A DNA stretch of 29,107 bases from Rickettsiales bacterium. GTDB lineage: Bacteria > Pseudomonadota > Alphaproteobacteria > Rickettsiales > UBA1997. The DNA is taken from NCBI GenBank assembly GCA_947425005.1, contig CANDYP010000006.1:1-29107 (forward strand), in the 5' to 3' direction. How positions within the stretch are numbered: the first letter of the stretch is position 1; each line of letters starts with the position of its first letter. This document shows, one piece after another, positions 1-6,715 of this stretch. Position numbers and translations under genes: made by a program. The notes below the pieces were generated by a model, which made no database searches, was not told where the DNA came from, and saw nothing but the letters and a program-made list of their open reading frames with translations.

Positions 1-118
1 TAGTAAGAGGTTGGGACTAGAAACCCCCCTACCCCCCTTATCAGGGGGGCGTTCACCGAGCTCGATCAAAGCCCCCCTGATAAGGGGGGGAGGGGGGTTT
101 CTCGTCCCGAATTCAAAC
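1..118. repeat. Palindromic G/C-rich repeat element, copy A (head-to-head)
   Basis: Two 38-base arms (13-50 and 71-108) are inverted copies of each other, matching at 36 of 38 positions by eye. They are separated by a 20-base spacer that itself contains the 8-base palindrome CGAGCTCG at 57-64. Each arm carries runs of six or more C or G (AAACCCCCCTA, TTATCAGGGGGGC). The element lies a few bases beyond the permease stop codon at 122, so the permease mRNA would end in a very stable hairpin. Similar arms occur at 7521-7647 and 10131-10236. No transposase is nearby, so this is a non-autonomous palindromic repeat. Confidence 0.9.
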
Positions 119-121
119 CCT

Positions 122-2083
122 CTAAATCTTCATCGGCAAAATCACCATGTTCGAACCCTTTACATGCAGACGTCTTTGCATGATGTATGGCACGTGGTTG
201 TACAAGATTTGCGTGAAAATATTTTCATTGTCGAAAATAAATTTTGTGCCGAAGAAAACCACGTTGGGATAATCTTTGCTCACTCGATCCGTCAACTGCG
301 TTAACTTCTCTACGATGTCGGTGTCATAACCCACGTAAGCCTTGGCAAAGCGCCCGTTCGCATTGCAATAATTTTTGTATTTACGCAAAGCCGCTTTGGT
401 TTTGCGGCGCATTTCACGCCATCTTTTTTCTTCGCGGAAAGTGTTGGAATCCACCTCGCCCACCGTGACAAAAATGAAGTTCTGAAAAATTCCAGGGAAT
501 AATTTTTTGATTTGAAGCAGGCAATTCATGCCGCTGCCGAAGGTTTGATCAACGATGATTGCCGCGGTCGGAACGCTCTTGTCGATCACCTGCTCTTCCA
601 ATGTTGGCGCGATATTTTCGTAGTCGAAAAATTGTGATTCGGTTTGCGCCAAACGCATTTTGAAATCGAGGTAGAGATGTTTAATTTTCCAGCCCACTGC
701 AATGAAGATTGAAGTGATGACCAACGTTACCCAACCGCCTTCGTAAAATTTTTCGAAAATTGTAATGATTAGAATCGCAAAACAGAGTGCGAAGCCAACC
801 ATGGCCACGACTAATTTTCGCTTCCAATCCGGCTTTCTTCTGCGGTTGCGGAACCAGTAAATACTAAGGCCCAGCAGCGACATTGAAAAAGTAATGAAGA
901 CGTTAATCGAATAAAGCACTACCAAAACATGCACCGAACCGCCGGTGATGAGCAAGGTCAAAACCGCTGACACCGCCATGAATAAGATGCCGTTTTTCAC
1001 CACCAGGCGACTGGAAAGTGAGCTGAAAGATTTTGGCATCCACTCGTCATTGGCCATGTTGGCGACAACACTAGGGCCGGCCAAAAATCCTGAATTAGCA
1101 GCAACCAAAAGCAATCCGGCTTCAAGCGCCAAAAAAATTGGCACCACTGCGCTACCGATCTCAAACTCTCCGATTTTCCAATTTTCAGTAATGGTGTAGA
1201 AAACTGTCGCGTTCAAGGTTTGGCCGTCAACTTTTGCAACATCCCACAGCAGATAAAGTAAGATGATGCCCGCCGCCATGAAGGCCAAAGAGACCGCCAC
1301 GATGAACATTGTAAATTTGGCGGTTTTAACTCGGGGCTCAGCCAAAGCGTGCACGTTATTTGAGACCGCTTCCAATCCGGTGTAAGTACCTCCACCCATC
1401 GAGAAGGCTTTTAAAAATAGTGAAATTACAAAAACCAAACCAACCGAGCTGGTCATGTCGGAAGTTTCTTGCGCGGCCTTGGGAACTAGCTCCATCAAGC
1501 CGGAATGGTGAGTGAAAATGCCGTAAATAATCAGAAAAAAATGGGTGACGATGAAGCCCAAAAAAATCGGCATTAGAAATTTGATCGACTCTTTCATGCC
1601 GCGCAGATTGAGGATCGCCAACAGTCCGACACAAATTATTGCCATCACCAATTTTGCCTCTTGCCAATCGGGCGGCATAAAACTGAAAATGGCGTCAATG
1701 CCGCTGGCGACTGAGATCGCAATGGTTAGCACGTAATCAATGATCAAAGCCGAGCCCGAAACTAAGCCGGCATTACGCCCCAATAATCTTGTCGCCACGC
1801 GGTACCCGCCGCCGCCATTGGGAAATAATTCGATTACTTGAACGTAGGCGTAAGAGATGATGAAGACCGTGAAGGCGGTGGCGATTGCCAAATAAATTGC
1901 CAGATCTGCGTGGGTGCCAAGCGCCAAAAATGCTTCTTCCGGACCGTAACAAGAAGATGAAATTCCGTCAGCGCCTAACCCGATCCATGCCATGATGGCG
2001 ACTAGAGAAATGTGCTTTCTAGTCTCTTTGTCAAAAGGATCGCGACGGTTGCCGATAAGGAAATTTCTGATCTTGCTAAGCAT
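122..2083 (-). CDS. KimA-like APC-superfamily permease (probable K+/H+ symporter)
   Basis: This 653-residue membrane protein has an N-terminal cytoplasmic stretch with the motif GADGISSSCYGPEEAF, about 12 hydrophobic segments, and a cytoplasmic C-terminal domain of about 185 residues beginning near residue 468. The pattern, including GGGGYRVATRLLG, a conserved IIDYVLTIAISVASGIDAI segment and a C-terminal domain ending in MVILPMKI, matches the layout of Bacillus KimA, a potassium-proton symporter of the APC superfamily. General databases often label such proteins amino acid permease, so the substrate is inferred. The ATG start overlaps the end of trpF by 8 bases, which indicates translational coupling. 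It is the last gene of a tight operon, and a palindromic element follows its stop codon. Confidence 0.8.
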   Translation of the reverse strand: MLSKIRNFLIGNRRDPFDKETRKHISLVAIMAWIGLGADGISSSCYGPEEAFLALGTHADLAIYLAIATAFTVFIISYAYVQVIELFPNGGGGYRVATRLLGRNAGLVSGSALIIDYVLTIAISVASGIDAIFSFMPPDWQEAKLVMAIICVGLLAILNLRGMKESIKFLMPIFLGFIVTHFFLIIYGIFTHHSGLMELVPKAAQETSDMTSSVGLVFVISLFLKAFSMGGGTYTGLEAVSNNVHALAEPRVKTAKFTMFIVAVSLAFMAAGIILLYLLWDVAKVDGQTLNATVFYTITENWKIGEFEIGSAVVPIFLALEAGLLLVAANSGFLAGPSVVANMANDEWMPKSFSSLSSRLVVKNGILFMAVSAVLTLLITGGSVHVLVVLYSINVFITFSMSLLGLSIYWFRNRRRKPDWKRKLVVAMVGFALCFAILIITIFEKFYEGGWVTLVITSIFIAVGWKIKHLYLDFKMRLAQTESQFFDYENIAPTLEEQVIDKSVPTAAIIVDQTFGSGMNCLLQIKKLFPGIFQNFIFVTVGEVDSNTFREEKRWREMRRKTKAALRKYKNYCNANGRFAKAYVGYDTDIVEKLTQLTDRVSKDYPNVVFFGTKFIFDNENIFTQILYNHVPYIMQRRLHVKGSNMVILPMKI

Positions 2084-2717
2084 GATTTTTAGCTTTTGTC
2101 ATTAGCTGCTCAATAAGTTCAGCTGATTTCTGGCCGCGGGGTTTTTCAATTCCTGATGAGACGTCGATCATTTTGGCGCCAGTTATTTTGACAGCGTCAG
2201 AAAAATTATTGACGTTTAGCCCGCCAGACAAAAACCAATCTCTGCGACTTCTAAATCCGAATAAAATTTTCCAATCAAAAGATTTTCCGGTACCGCCGGG
2301 AACTCCTTCAGCCGACACCGCTTTGCTGTCGAATAAAAATAAATCAGCCACTGCTTCAAAAGCTCTGACCTCTTTCAAGTCTTGTCTGTTGCCGATGCGG
2401 AAGGCTTTGATAATTTTTACTTTGGGGAAAATTTCTCTGATTTTTTGTAAAAATCCCGGAGTTTCAGTACCGTGAAATTGGAAATATTGCGGCGCTAAAT
2501 TTTGGTGAACTTTTTTAATCACCTCCAAATCAGTATTGGCGAACACGGCCACTTTGGCAATTACCGGCGGAATTATTTTAGCAATTTCCCCCGCTTTTTC
2601 CGGAGTGACGTAACGCACGGATTTTGGACAAAAAACAAAACCAATAAAATCAGCTTGCGCAGCGATGGCCGCAGCAACTGATTGTTGGTCACTAAAACCA
2701 CACAATTTTACTTTCAT
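2076..2717 (-). CDS. trpF: Phosphoribosylanthranilate isomerase
   Basis: TrpF catalyses the Amadori rearrangement of phosphoribosylanthranilate in tryptophan synthesis. The 213-residue protein has the usual single TIM-barrel length. Visible family motifs are KLCGF at the N-terminus with the catalytic-base Cys6, GFVF followed by SVRYV, FQFHG near residue 80, LFDS with the probable general acid Asp130, the phosphate-binding GGTGKSFDW (141-149), SGGLNVNN, and DVSSGIE near the C-terminus. It starts 35 bases after ybaB and overlaps the permease by 8 bases. In many Proteobacteria trpF sits beside trpB and trpA. Neither is in this window, so the rest of the pathway is either elsewhere or missing. 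Confidence 0.92.
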   Translation of the reverse strand: MKVKLCGFSDQQSVAAAIAAQADFIGFVFCPKSVRYVTPEKAGEIAKIIPPVIAKVAVFANTDLEVIKKVHQNLAPQYFQFHGTETPGFLQKIREIFPKVKIIKAFRIGNRQDLKEVRAFEAVADLFLFDSKAVSAEGVPGGTGKSFDWKILFGFRSRRDWFLSGGLNVNNFSDAVKITGAKMIDVSSGIEKPRGQKSAELIEQLMTKAKNHA

Positions 2718-2752
2718 ATTTTTCTAGGAACTAATTTTGGGAAACTAAAGGT

Positions 2753-3067
2753 CTAAAGTTTAAATCCGGGAGGAAGGGGAATATTGCCAGTAACTGATTT
2801 GATTGAATCGGCAGAACCGTTATCCGCTTTTTGTTTGGCGTCGTTAAAAGCGGCAACGATTAGATCTTCAAGAACTTCTTTTTCGTCTTTGCTGATCAAC
2901 GCGTCGTCGATCAAAATTTTCTTAGCCACGCCTGCACCAGTAATTACAACCTTGACCACACCACCGCCGGCAGAACCTTCGAAATCACTATTTGCCAGGT
3001 CGTCTTGAATCTTCTGCATCTTTTTTTGCACTTCTTGCGCTTGGCGCATGAGAGATTTTATGTCCAT
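2753..3067 (-). CDS. ybaB: YbaB/EbfC family nucleoid-associated protein
   Basis: This is a 104-residue protein of normal family length. It has an N-terminal helical, charged segment (MRQAQEVQKKMQKIQDDLA), the conserved glycine-rich turn GSAGGGVVKV near residues 31-40, and the C-terminal NIPLPPGFKL that is typical of YbaB/EbfC. Members form DNA-binding dimers that coat the nucleoid. In many bacteria the gene follows dnaX and precedes recR. Here it sits instead between dacA (22 bases upstream) and trpF, so the usual neighbourhood is lost. Family assignment is firm; its exact cellular role is less clear. Confidence 0.92.
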   Translation of the reverse strand: MDIKSLMRQAQEVQKKMQKIQDDLANSDFEGSAGGGVVKVVITGAGVAKKILIDDALISKDEKEVLEDLIVAAFNDAKQKADNGSADSIKSVTGNIPLPPGFKL

Positions 3068-3089
3068 GTTTTTGAAATTGATTTGGGGA

Positions 3090-4610
3090 TTATTTTTTGC
3101 TGAAAACTTTGTTGGAAATTCCGGCTATTTTGTAACGCAGAATCTGATTAATTCTTTTTAAGTATCCCGCTTTGTCAACGCTTTCCTTGGCGAAAAGCGG
3201 GTACTCAAAATTTTTATAACCCCGAACTTCCACGAACAATGTTCCGACCTTATCGCCCTTAGCAATTGGGGCGTAGAGAGGCTCTTTGTATTTCACTTTT
3301 ACACTGACATTATCCGAAGATTTTTCGTGCGGAATATTAAAAGAAACTTCCCGATTCGTCACAACCTCCACTTGTGATTTTGTGCCCAACCAAGTCGACA
3401 TCTTTGCCACTTCCTGATCTTTGTGAAAAAGAGTTAATTTGTTGAAATTGTTGAAACCGTAATCGAGCAATTCCGTAACAATTGCCGCCCTTTTTTTCGG
3501 AGTTGGAGCCTTGTTAACCACCGCAATCAGCCTTCTGTCGTCACGTTTTACCGCACCTAAAACGCCGTAACCTCCAGCGTCGGTGTGACCGGTTTTACCG
3601 CCCAACACCCCGTCGTAACTGCCTTTGATTAAAGGGTTGCGATTGCGCTGAGTGATCTTGTGGTAGGTGAATTCTTGAATGCCCAAATAATGCGAATATT
3701 GCGGAAAGTCCTGGTAGATTCTGGTGGTCAGAGTGGCGAGATCCCGCACACTCATGTAGTGGCCCTCTTCGAAAAGCCCGTGGGGATTTCTAAAATGGCT
3801 GTTAGTCAGCCCCAGCTCTTGCGCCTTCGTGTTCATTAAATTGACAAAATTATCGAAGCCGCCGGCGGTCGTTTCGGCCAAGGCAATTGCCGCATCATTC
3901 CCCGAGACTGCCAGCAGGCCTTGCAGCAATTCGTCAATCGTCACAATGTCGCCGTAATTTAAAAACATGCTGGAGCCCGATTTGCGCCAAGCATCTTTGC
4001 CAATCAGACATTGATTGTTGACGCCCACTTTGCCCAACCTGATTTGATCAAAAACTACGTAAGCCGTCATTACTTTCGTCATTGACGAAGGCGGGATGCG
4101 CGCGTCAGGATTCTTGGAAAGCAAGACTTCACCGGTGTCAGGGTCAATCAAAAAATAAAATTGCGCCTCTTGCAGAGCGCCGAAGACCGTCGCTGATTTT
4201 GCCGGCAATTGCGCTTGCAACTTCACCGGTAATTCTGCCGGCAATTTTACAGGCAAATTTGTCGAGCTTTTACTTTGTAAGACTGACTTCGCTGATTTGT
4301 GTGGAACTGATTTTGCTAGTTCTTTTTTTTTCGAAACTGACTTCGTTGATTTTTTTGAGACTGATTTTGCTGACTCTTTTTTTTGTGGAACCAGCTTCAC
4401 CACTTCTTTTTTTCCCAGTTTTTTTTCCGGCACCAACCTTACTGGCTCTAGCGACCATTTTTTGTACGGAACCGGCTTCGCCAGATCTTCAAAATCTTTT
4501 GTTTGCAAGGGGGCTTTTTTTTGCGAGGGGGCTTTCGTTTGCGAAGCGGCCTCAAGCTGCAACGCAGTCAACAAAAAAACCGAACAGATTAAAATGGGAA
4601 AAAATTTCAT
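3090..4610 (-). CDS. dacA: D-alanyl-D-alanine carboxypeptidase (penicillin-binding protein 5/6 type)
   Basis: This exported 506-residue protein trims the terminal D-alanine from peptidoglycan pentapeptides. A signal peptide (MKFFPILICSVFLLTALQLEA) comes first. The catalytic triad motifs of the family are all visible: SMTK with Ser176 and Lys179, SGN at 236-238, and KTG at 339-341. A PBP5-type beta domain follows (about 405-485), then a basic C-terminal helix (KRINQILRYKIAGISNKVF) like the amphipathic membrane anchor of PBP5. Between the signal peptide and the enzyme domain lies an unusual lysine, serine and valine-rich linker of about 120 residues, which makes the protein longer than the usual 390-400. 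The gene starts 3 bases after the preceding lipoprotein gene. Confidence 0.95.
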   Translation of the reverse strand: MKFFPILICSVFLLTALQLEAASQTKAPSQKKAPLQTKDFEDLAKPVPYKKWSLEPVRLVPEKKLGKKEVVKLVPQKKESAKSVSKKSTKSVSKKKELAKSVPHKSAKSVLQSKSSTNLPVKLPAELPVKLQAQLPAKSATVFGALQEAQFYFLIDPDTGEVLLSKNPDARIPPSSMTKVMTAYVVFDQIRLGKVGVNNQCLIGKDAWRKSGSSMFLNYGDIVTIDELLQGLLAVSGNDAAIALAETTAGGFDNFVNLMNTKAQELGLTNSHFRNPHGLFEEGHYMSVRDLATLTTRIYQDFPQYSHYLGIQEFTYHKITQRNRNPLIKGSYDGVLGGKTGHTDAGGYGVLGAVKRDDRRLIAVVNKAPTPKKRAAIVTELLDYGFNNFNKLTLFHKDQEVAKMSTWLGTKSQVEVVTNREVSFNIPHEKSSDNVSVKVKYKEPLYAPIAKGDKVGTLFVEVRGYKNFEYPLFAKESVDKAGYLKRINQILRYKIAGISNKVFSKK

Positions 4611-4613
4611 GAT

Positions 4614-5444
4614 TTAGGGATTCGTCTTGAGTAGCGTGCCGGCCTGCGGCGGAGCCATTACAGTGGGCGGAGTTGCGATTGGAGTTTTAACGGCCGACGT
4701 TGCGGCAGCTGATTTTGCCGCAACAGCGTCACTATTTTTTTTAGCCTTTTCTTTGGCGGCCTTTGCCTCTGCAGCTTTTTTCAAAGATTTCGCCTTCTCT
4801 TCGTCTTCCAACTCCAGCGCCTCTTCTCCGAAAATTTTAATCATTTTTAATTTTCTTTTGATTTGCTTTTGCTCTGCGATTAGAGCCTCACTGTCTTCAA
4901 GGTCATTTTCACTTCTTGAATTGTTGATTTGATCCACATTTTTCTGCAGCAACTTTTTACTAACCAAAAGATATTCTTTCTCCAACATTCCCGTCTTCAC
5001 CCCGTAAGCGTCTTGTTCCGGGACTTCAATCGCGTCAAACTCATCACCAATTTTTCTGAAAGGAACATTAATTGGAGCGCGGTAAGGATTGTCAAAAATA
5101 CTTCCCATTTGGCTTGGCGCCTGATTGCGCGCATCTGCATCTTGTAAAAAAACCTGCGACAGCGCTCCTTCGAAATTGGAATACTGTTCTAAATCCGCCC
5201 CCAAATTATTATTTGCGTAGCGAAAATCGCGCTCTATTGGCGCGGTAAATTCTAGCTTTTCTTGAGGAAATTGTGCTTGGGGTGGCAGGCGATCTAGCCT
5301 TACTCTCTCAACTTCTTTGCCGTATTTTTGGTTAAAAGTTTTGTTAACCGTATCCTCGTCAGACTTGCAGGAAGCAAGACAAAACAGCGCCACAATCAGC
5401 GCTATTTTGCTAATAAAAATAAAGGAGAAGCCTCGCAGTTTCAT
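4614..5444 (-). CDS. Unrecognised lipoprotein with Lys/Ala-rich C-terminal tail
   Basis: I do not recognise the family. The ATG at 5444 gives 276 residues with a short basic start (MKLRGFSF), a hydrophobic core and the lipobox LASC, so the protein is probably lipid-anchored. The middle contains RAPINVPFRKIGDEFDAIEV and a predicted helical, highly charged region (EEALELEDEEKAKSLKKAAE) that may form a coiled coil. The tail is rich in Ala, Lys and Pro. An alternative start at 5474 would overlap the SPOR gene by 29 bases and put ten polar residues ahead of the signal peptide, so I prefer 5444, one base after the SPOR stop codon. Its position between a SPOR protein and a carboxypeptidase suggests a peptidoglycan or division role (inference). 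Confidence 0.75.
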   Translation of the reverse strand: MKLRGFSFIFISKIALIVALFCLASCKSDEDTVNKTFNQKYGKEVERVRLDRLPPQAQFPQEKLEFTAPIERDFRYANNNLGADLEQYSNFEGALSQVFLQDADARNQAPSQMGSIFDNPYRAPINVPFRKIGDEFDAIEVPEQDAYGVKTGMLEKEYLLVSKKLLQKNVDQINNSRSENDLEDSEALIAEQKQIKRKLKMIKIFGEEALELEDEEKAKSLKKAAEAKAAKEKAKKNSDAVAAKSAAATSAVKTPIATPPTVMAPPQAGTLLKTNP

Positions 5445-5445
5445 G

Positions 5446-6228
5446 CTATTTGTTTTTGACCAGGATCGCGTCACGACCGGAATTTTTAACTTTGCTCATT
5501 ACAACTTTAGCCTTGGCGCTGCTTGCGAATGGCCCGAGCAAAACGCGGTAGATTGTTTTGTCGCCAGCCTCTCCTTCTTCAATTCGGCCTTTGTAAAATT
5601 TTTGTGTGGCGCCCAAAACTTGCTTGGCACTTTCTTCGTTTGAGAACGAGCCCACCTGCACAAAAATTCCTTTTTGCTTAGATTTGGAAACCACGATTTC
5701 TTTGCCCGACTTCTTAAGCGGCGGCTGTTCCAGAACCTTCAATTTCATCTTGCCGCCTTTGGCTTTTTTATTCTGAGCGGAATCTGACAAGTCGTATTCA
5801 ATCTCCTGATCTTTGTCGCCAACTGCACCAACTGAAGTCGTTGAATCGGCTGGCTCATTTCCCGGTTCATTTTTAACCAAATTAAAATTTGAAGGTTTTT
5901 GACCAGGCTCCGCTTGCAAAGTGTCTTTGATTGTTTGTGCCGTTGATTGGTCGACGCTGGCTCTTTCTTGCGACGTCGCAGATTGATTTTGCGAAAGATC
6001 TCTTTGCTGAAATTGTGAAGAAGATTCTTGAAGCGGTATTCTGCCTTGAGACTCTAGGATTCTGGCGTTTAATTCCGGAACTCGAGTACGCACGTCGCGC
6101 GACTGGCCTTGCAGATTAACAATGCGAATTACCGGCGCTTCGCTTTCTGCCTTGAGGCAGGAGGTGGCAAATAAACTTAAGAGAATGGCAAAGTTTTTAA
6201 GGAAATCTCGAGAACAAATTCTGGCCAT
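5446..6228 (-). CDS. SPOR-domain lipoprotein
   Basis: The predicted protein of 260 residues starts MARICSRDFLKNFAILL and has a hydrophobic core and the lipobox ATSC (Cys24). A long polar, Gln/Ser/Lys-rich middle follows. The C-terminal 70-75 residues form a SPOR domain: GIFVQVGSFSNEESAKQVL, then IYRVLLGPFASSAKAKVVM. SPOR domains bind denuded septal peptidoglycan, so this protein probably acts at division sites or during wall remodelling. RlpA proteins in Alphaproteobacteria often carry the same domain next to dacA, but I see no double-psi barrel here. The frame stays open up to an ATG at 6330; I chose 6228 because it places the signal peptide at the N-terminus. No strong ribosome binding site distinguishes the two. 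Confidence 0.82.
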   Translation of the reverse strand: MARICSRDFLKNFAILLSLFATSCLKAESEAPVIRIVNLQGQSRDVRTRVPELNARILESQGRIPLQESSSQFQQRDLSQNQSATSQERASVDQSTAQTIKDTLQAEPGQKPSNFNLVKNEPGNEPADSTTSVGAVGDKDQEIEYDLSDSAQNKKAKGGKMKLKVLEQPPLKKSGKEIVVSKSKQKGIFVQVGSFSNEESAKQVLGATQKFYKGRIEEGEAGDKTIYRVLLGPFASSAKAKVVMSKVKNSGRDAILVKNK

Positions 6229-6376
6229 TTTTGCTGAGGTTTTATTTTGAAATTCTGAGAAATTTTGAGAGGGGAAGAAGTCGCGAAAACTAATTTGTAG
6301 CCGGCAAAAAGACAACGAATAAAAACTCATTCACCGCACAATTACGAGGGACAAAAAAACCGCCAAAACTGAATTT

Positions 6377-6390
6377 TGCACGATCGTGCA
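6377..6390. promoter_or_regulatory. 14-base perfect palindrome, candidate operator
   Basis: The sequence TGCACGATCGTGCA is identical on both strands. It lies 149 bases upstream of the preferred SPOR start and just beside the 12-base tandem repeats. A palindrome of this size in a spacer is a reasonable candidate for a dimeric regulator site. I do not recognise it as a known alphaproteobacterial operator, and no regulator gene is nearby. Confidence 0.4.
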
Positions 6391-6395
6391 CTTTT

Positions 6396-6443
6396 GGTCT
6401 GGATATTGGTCTCGATATTGGTCTTGATTCTGGTCATATTTTT
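6396..6443. repeat. 12-base imperfect tandem repeat, 3 to 4 copies
   Basis: Units beginning GGTC follow one another every 12 bases: GGTCTGGATATT at 6396, GGTCTCGATATT at 6408, GGTCTTGATTCT at 6420 and a degenerate GGTCATATTTTT at 6432. The repeat is in non-coding DNA between ccoS and the SPOR gene. It may be a small array of protein-binding sites or simply slippage. Confidence 0.75.
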
Positions 6444-6496
6444 GATTTGAGCCTCTAATATCAAGCCTGTAGACCAGGTACAATTTTCAACAAATT

Positions 6497-6715
6497 TTAC
6501 TTTTTTTCTGAGGCCTTTTTGGCGTTTTCATCATTTTGACGAATATTTGCACCATCTTTTTTTGGAGCAAAATCCTCCTCATCGTCGAACAAAATTCTAC
6601 TCGCAGCACCTTGCAAATCTTCGTATTGTTTGCTTTTCAAACTCCACAAAAAAGCTGCCAATCCAAGCAGGGCAGTTGCAAGCGCGATTGGGATTAAAAA
6701 AATTAAGACTGACAT
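6497..6715 (-). CDS. ccoS: Cbb3-type cytochrome oxidase assembly protein CcoS (FixS)
   Basis: This is a 72-residue single-pass membrane protein. An N-terminal hydrophobic segment (about residues 3-25) is followed by the family signature: W-S-L-K-S-K-Q-Y-E-D-L-Q-G-A and then ILFDDEED. CcoS is needed for cofactor insertion into cbb3 cytochrome oxidase. The ATG overlaps the end of fixI by 13 bases, the usual coupled arrangement of these two genes. A polar tail of about 20 residues after the acidic motif is typical in length and variability. Confidence 0.95.
   Translation of the reverse strand: MSVLIFLIPIALATALLGLAAFLWSLKSKQYEDLQGAASRILFDDEEDFAPKKDGANIRQNDENAKKASEKK

Larger units (their letters stand above)
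6229..6496 (-). promoter_or_regulatory. Intergenic region upstream of the envelope operon
   Basis: This 268-base stretch separates ccoS from the SPOR lipoprotein gene (166 bases if the longer SPOR start at 6330 is real). It holds a 14-base perfect palindrome and a 12-base tandem repeat, listed separately. It is the largest gene-free gap in the window and so the most likely site of a promoter for the envelope operon. A possible minus-strand -35 TTGATA with a weak -10 AAATAT 17 bases further on overlaps the tandem repeats, but this is a poor match and I do not place a promoter with confidence. I see no clear terminator for ccoS. Confidence 0.4.

Noticed and set aside
11..304. Plus-strand frame beginning inside palindromic element A
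   Set aside because: It reads through the repeat and then antisense to the permease gene. The repeat is free of stops in several frames, so open frames through it mean little.
4082..4617. Plus-strand frames of 106 and 176 codons antisense to dacA
   Set aside because: They mirror the lysine and serine-rich linker codons of dacA, giving Phe and Thr-rich nonsense with no known domain.
6400..6470. FNR or FixK-type box near ccoS
   Set aside because: TTGA and TCAA half sites are present, but the spacing is wrong and they lie downstream of the fix genes.
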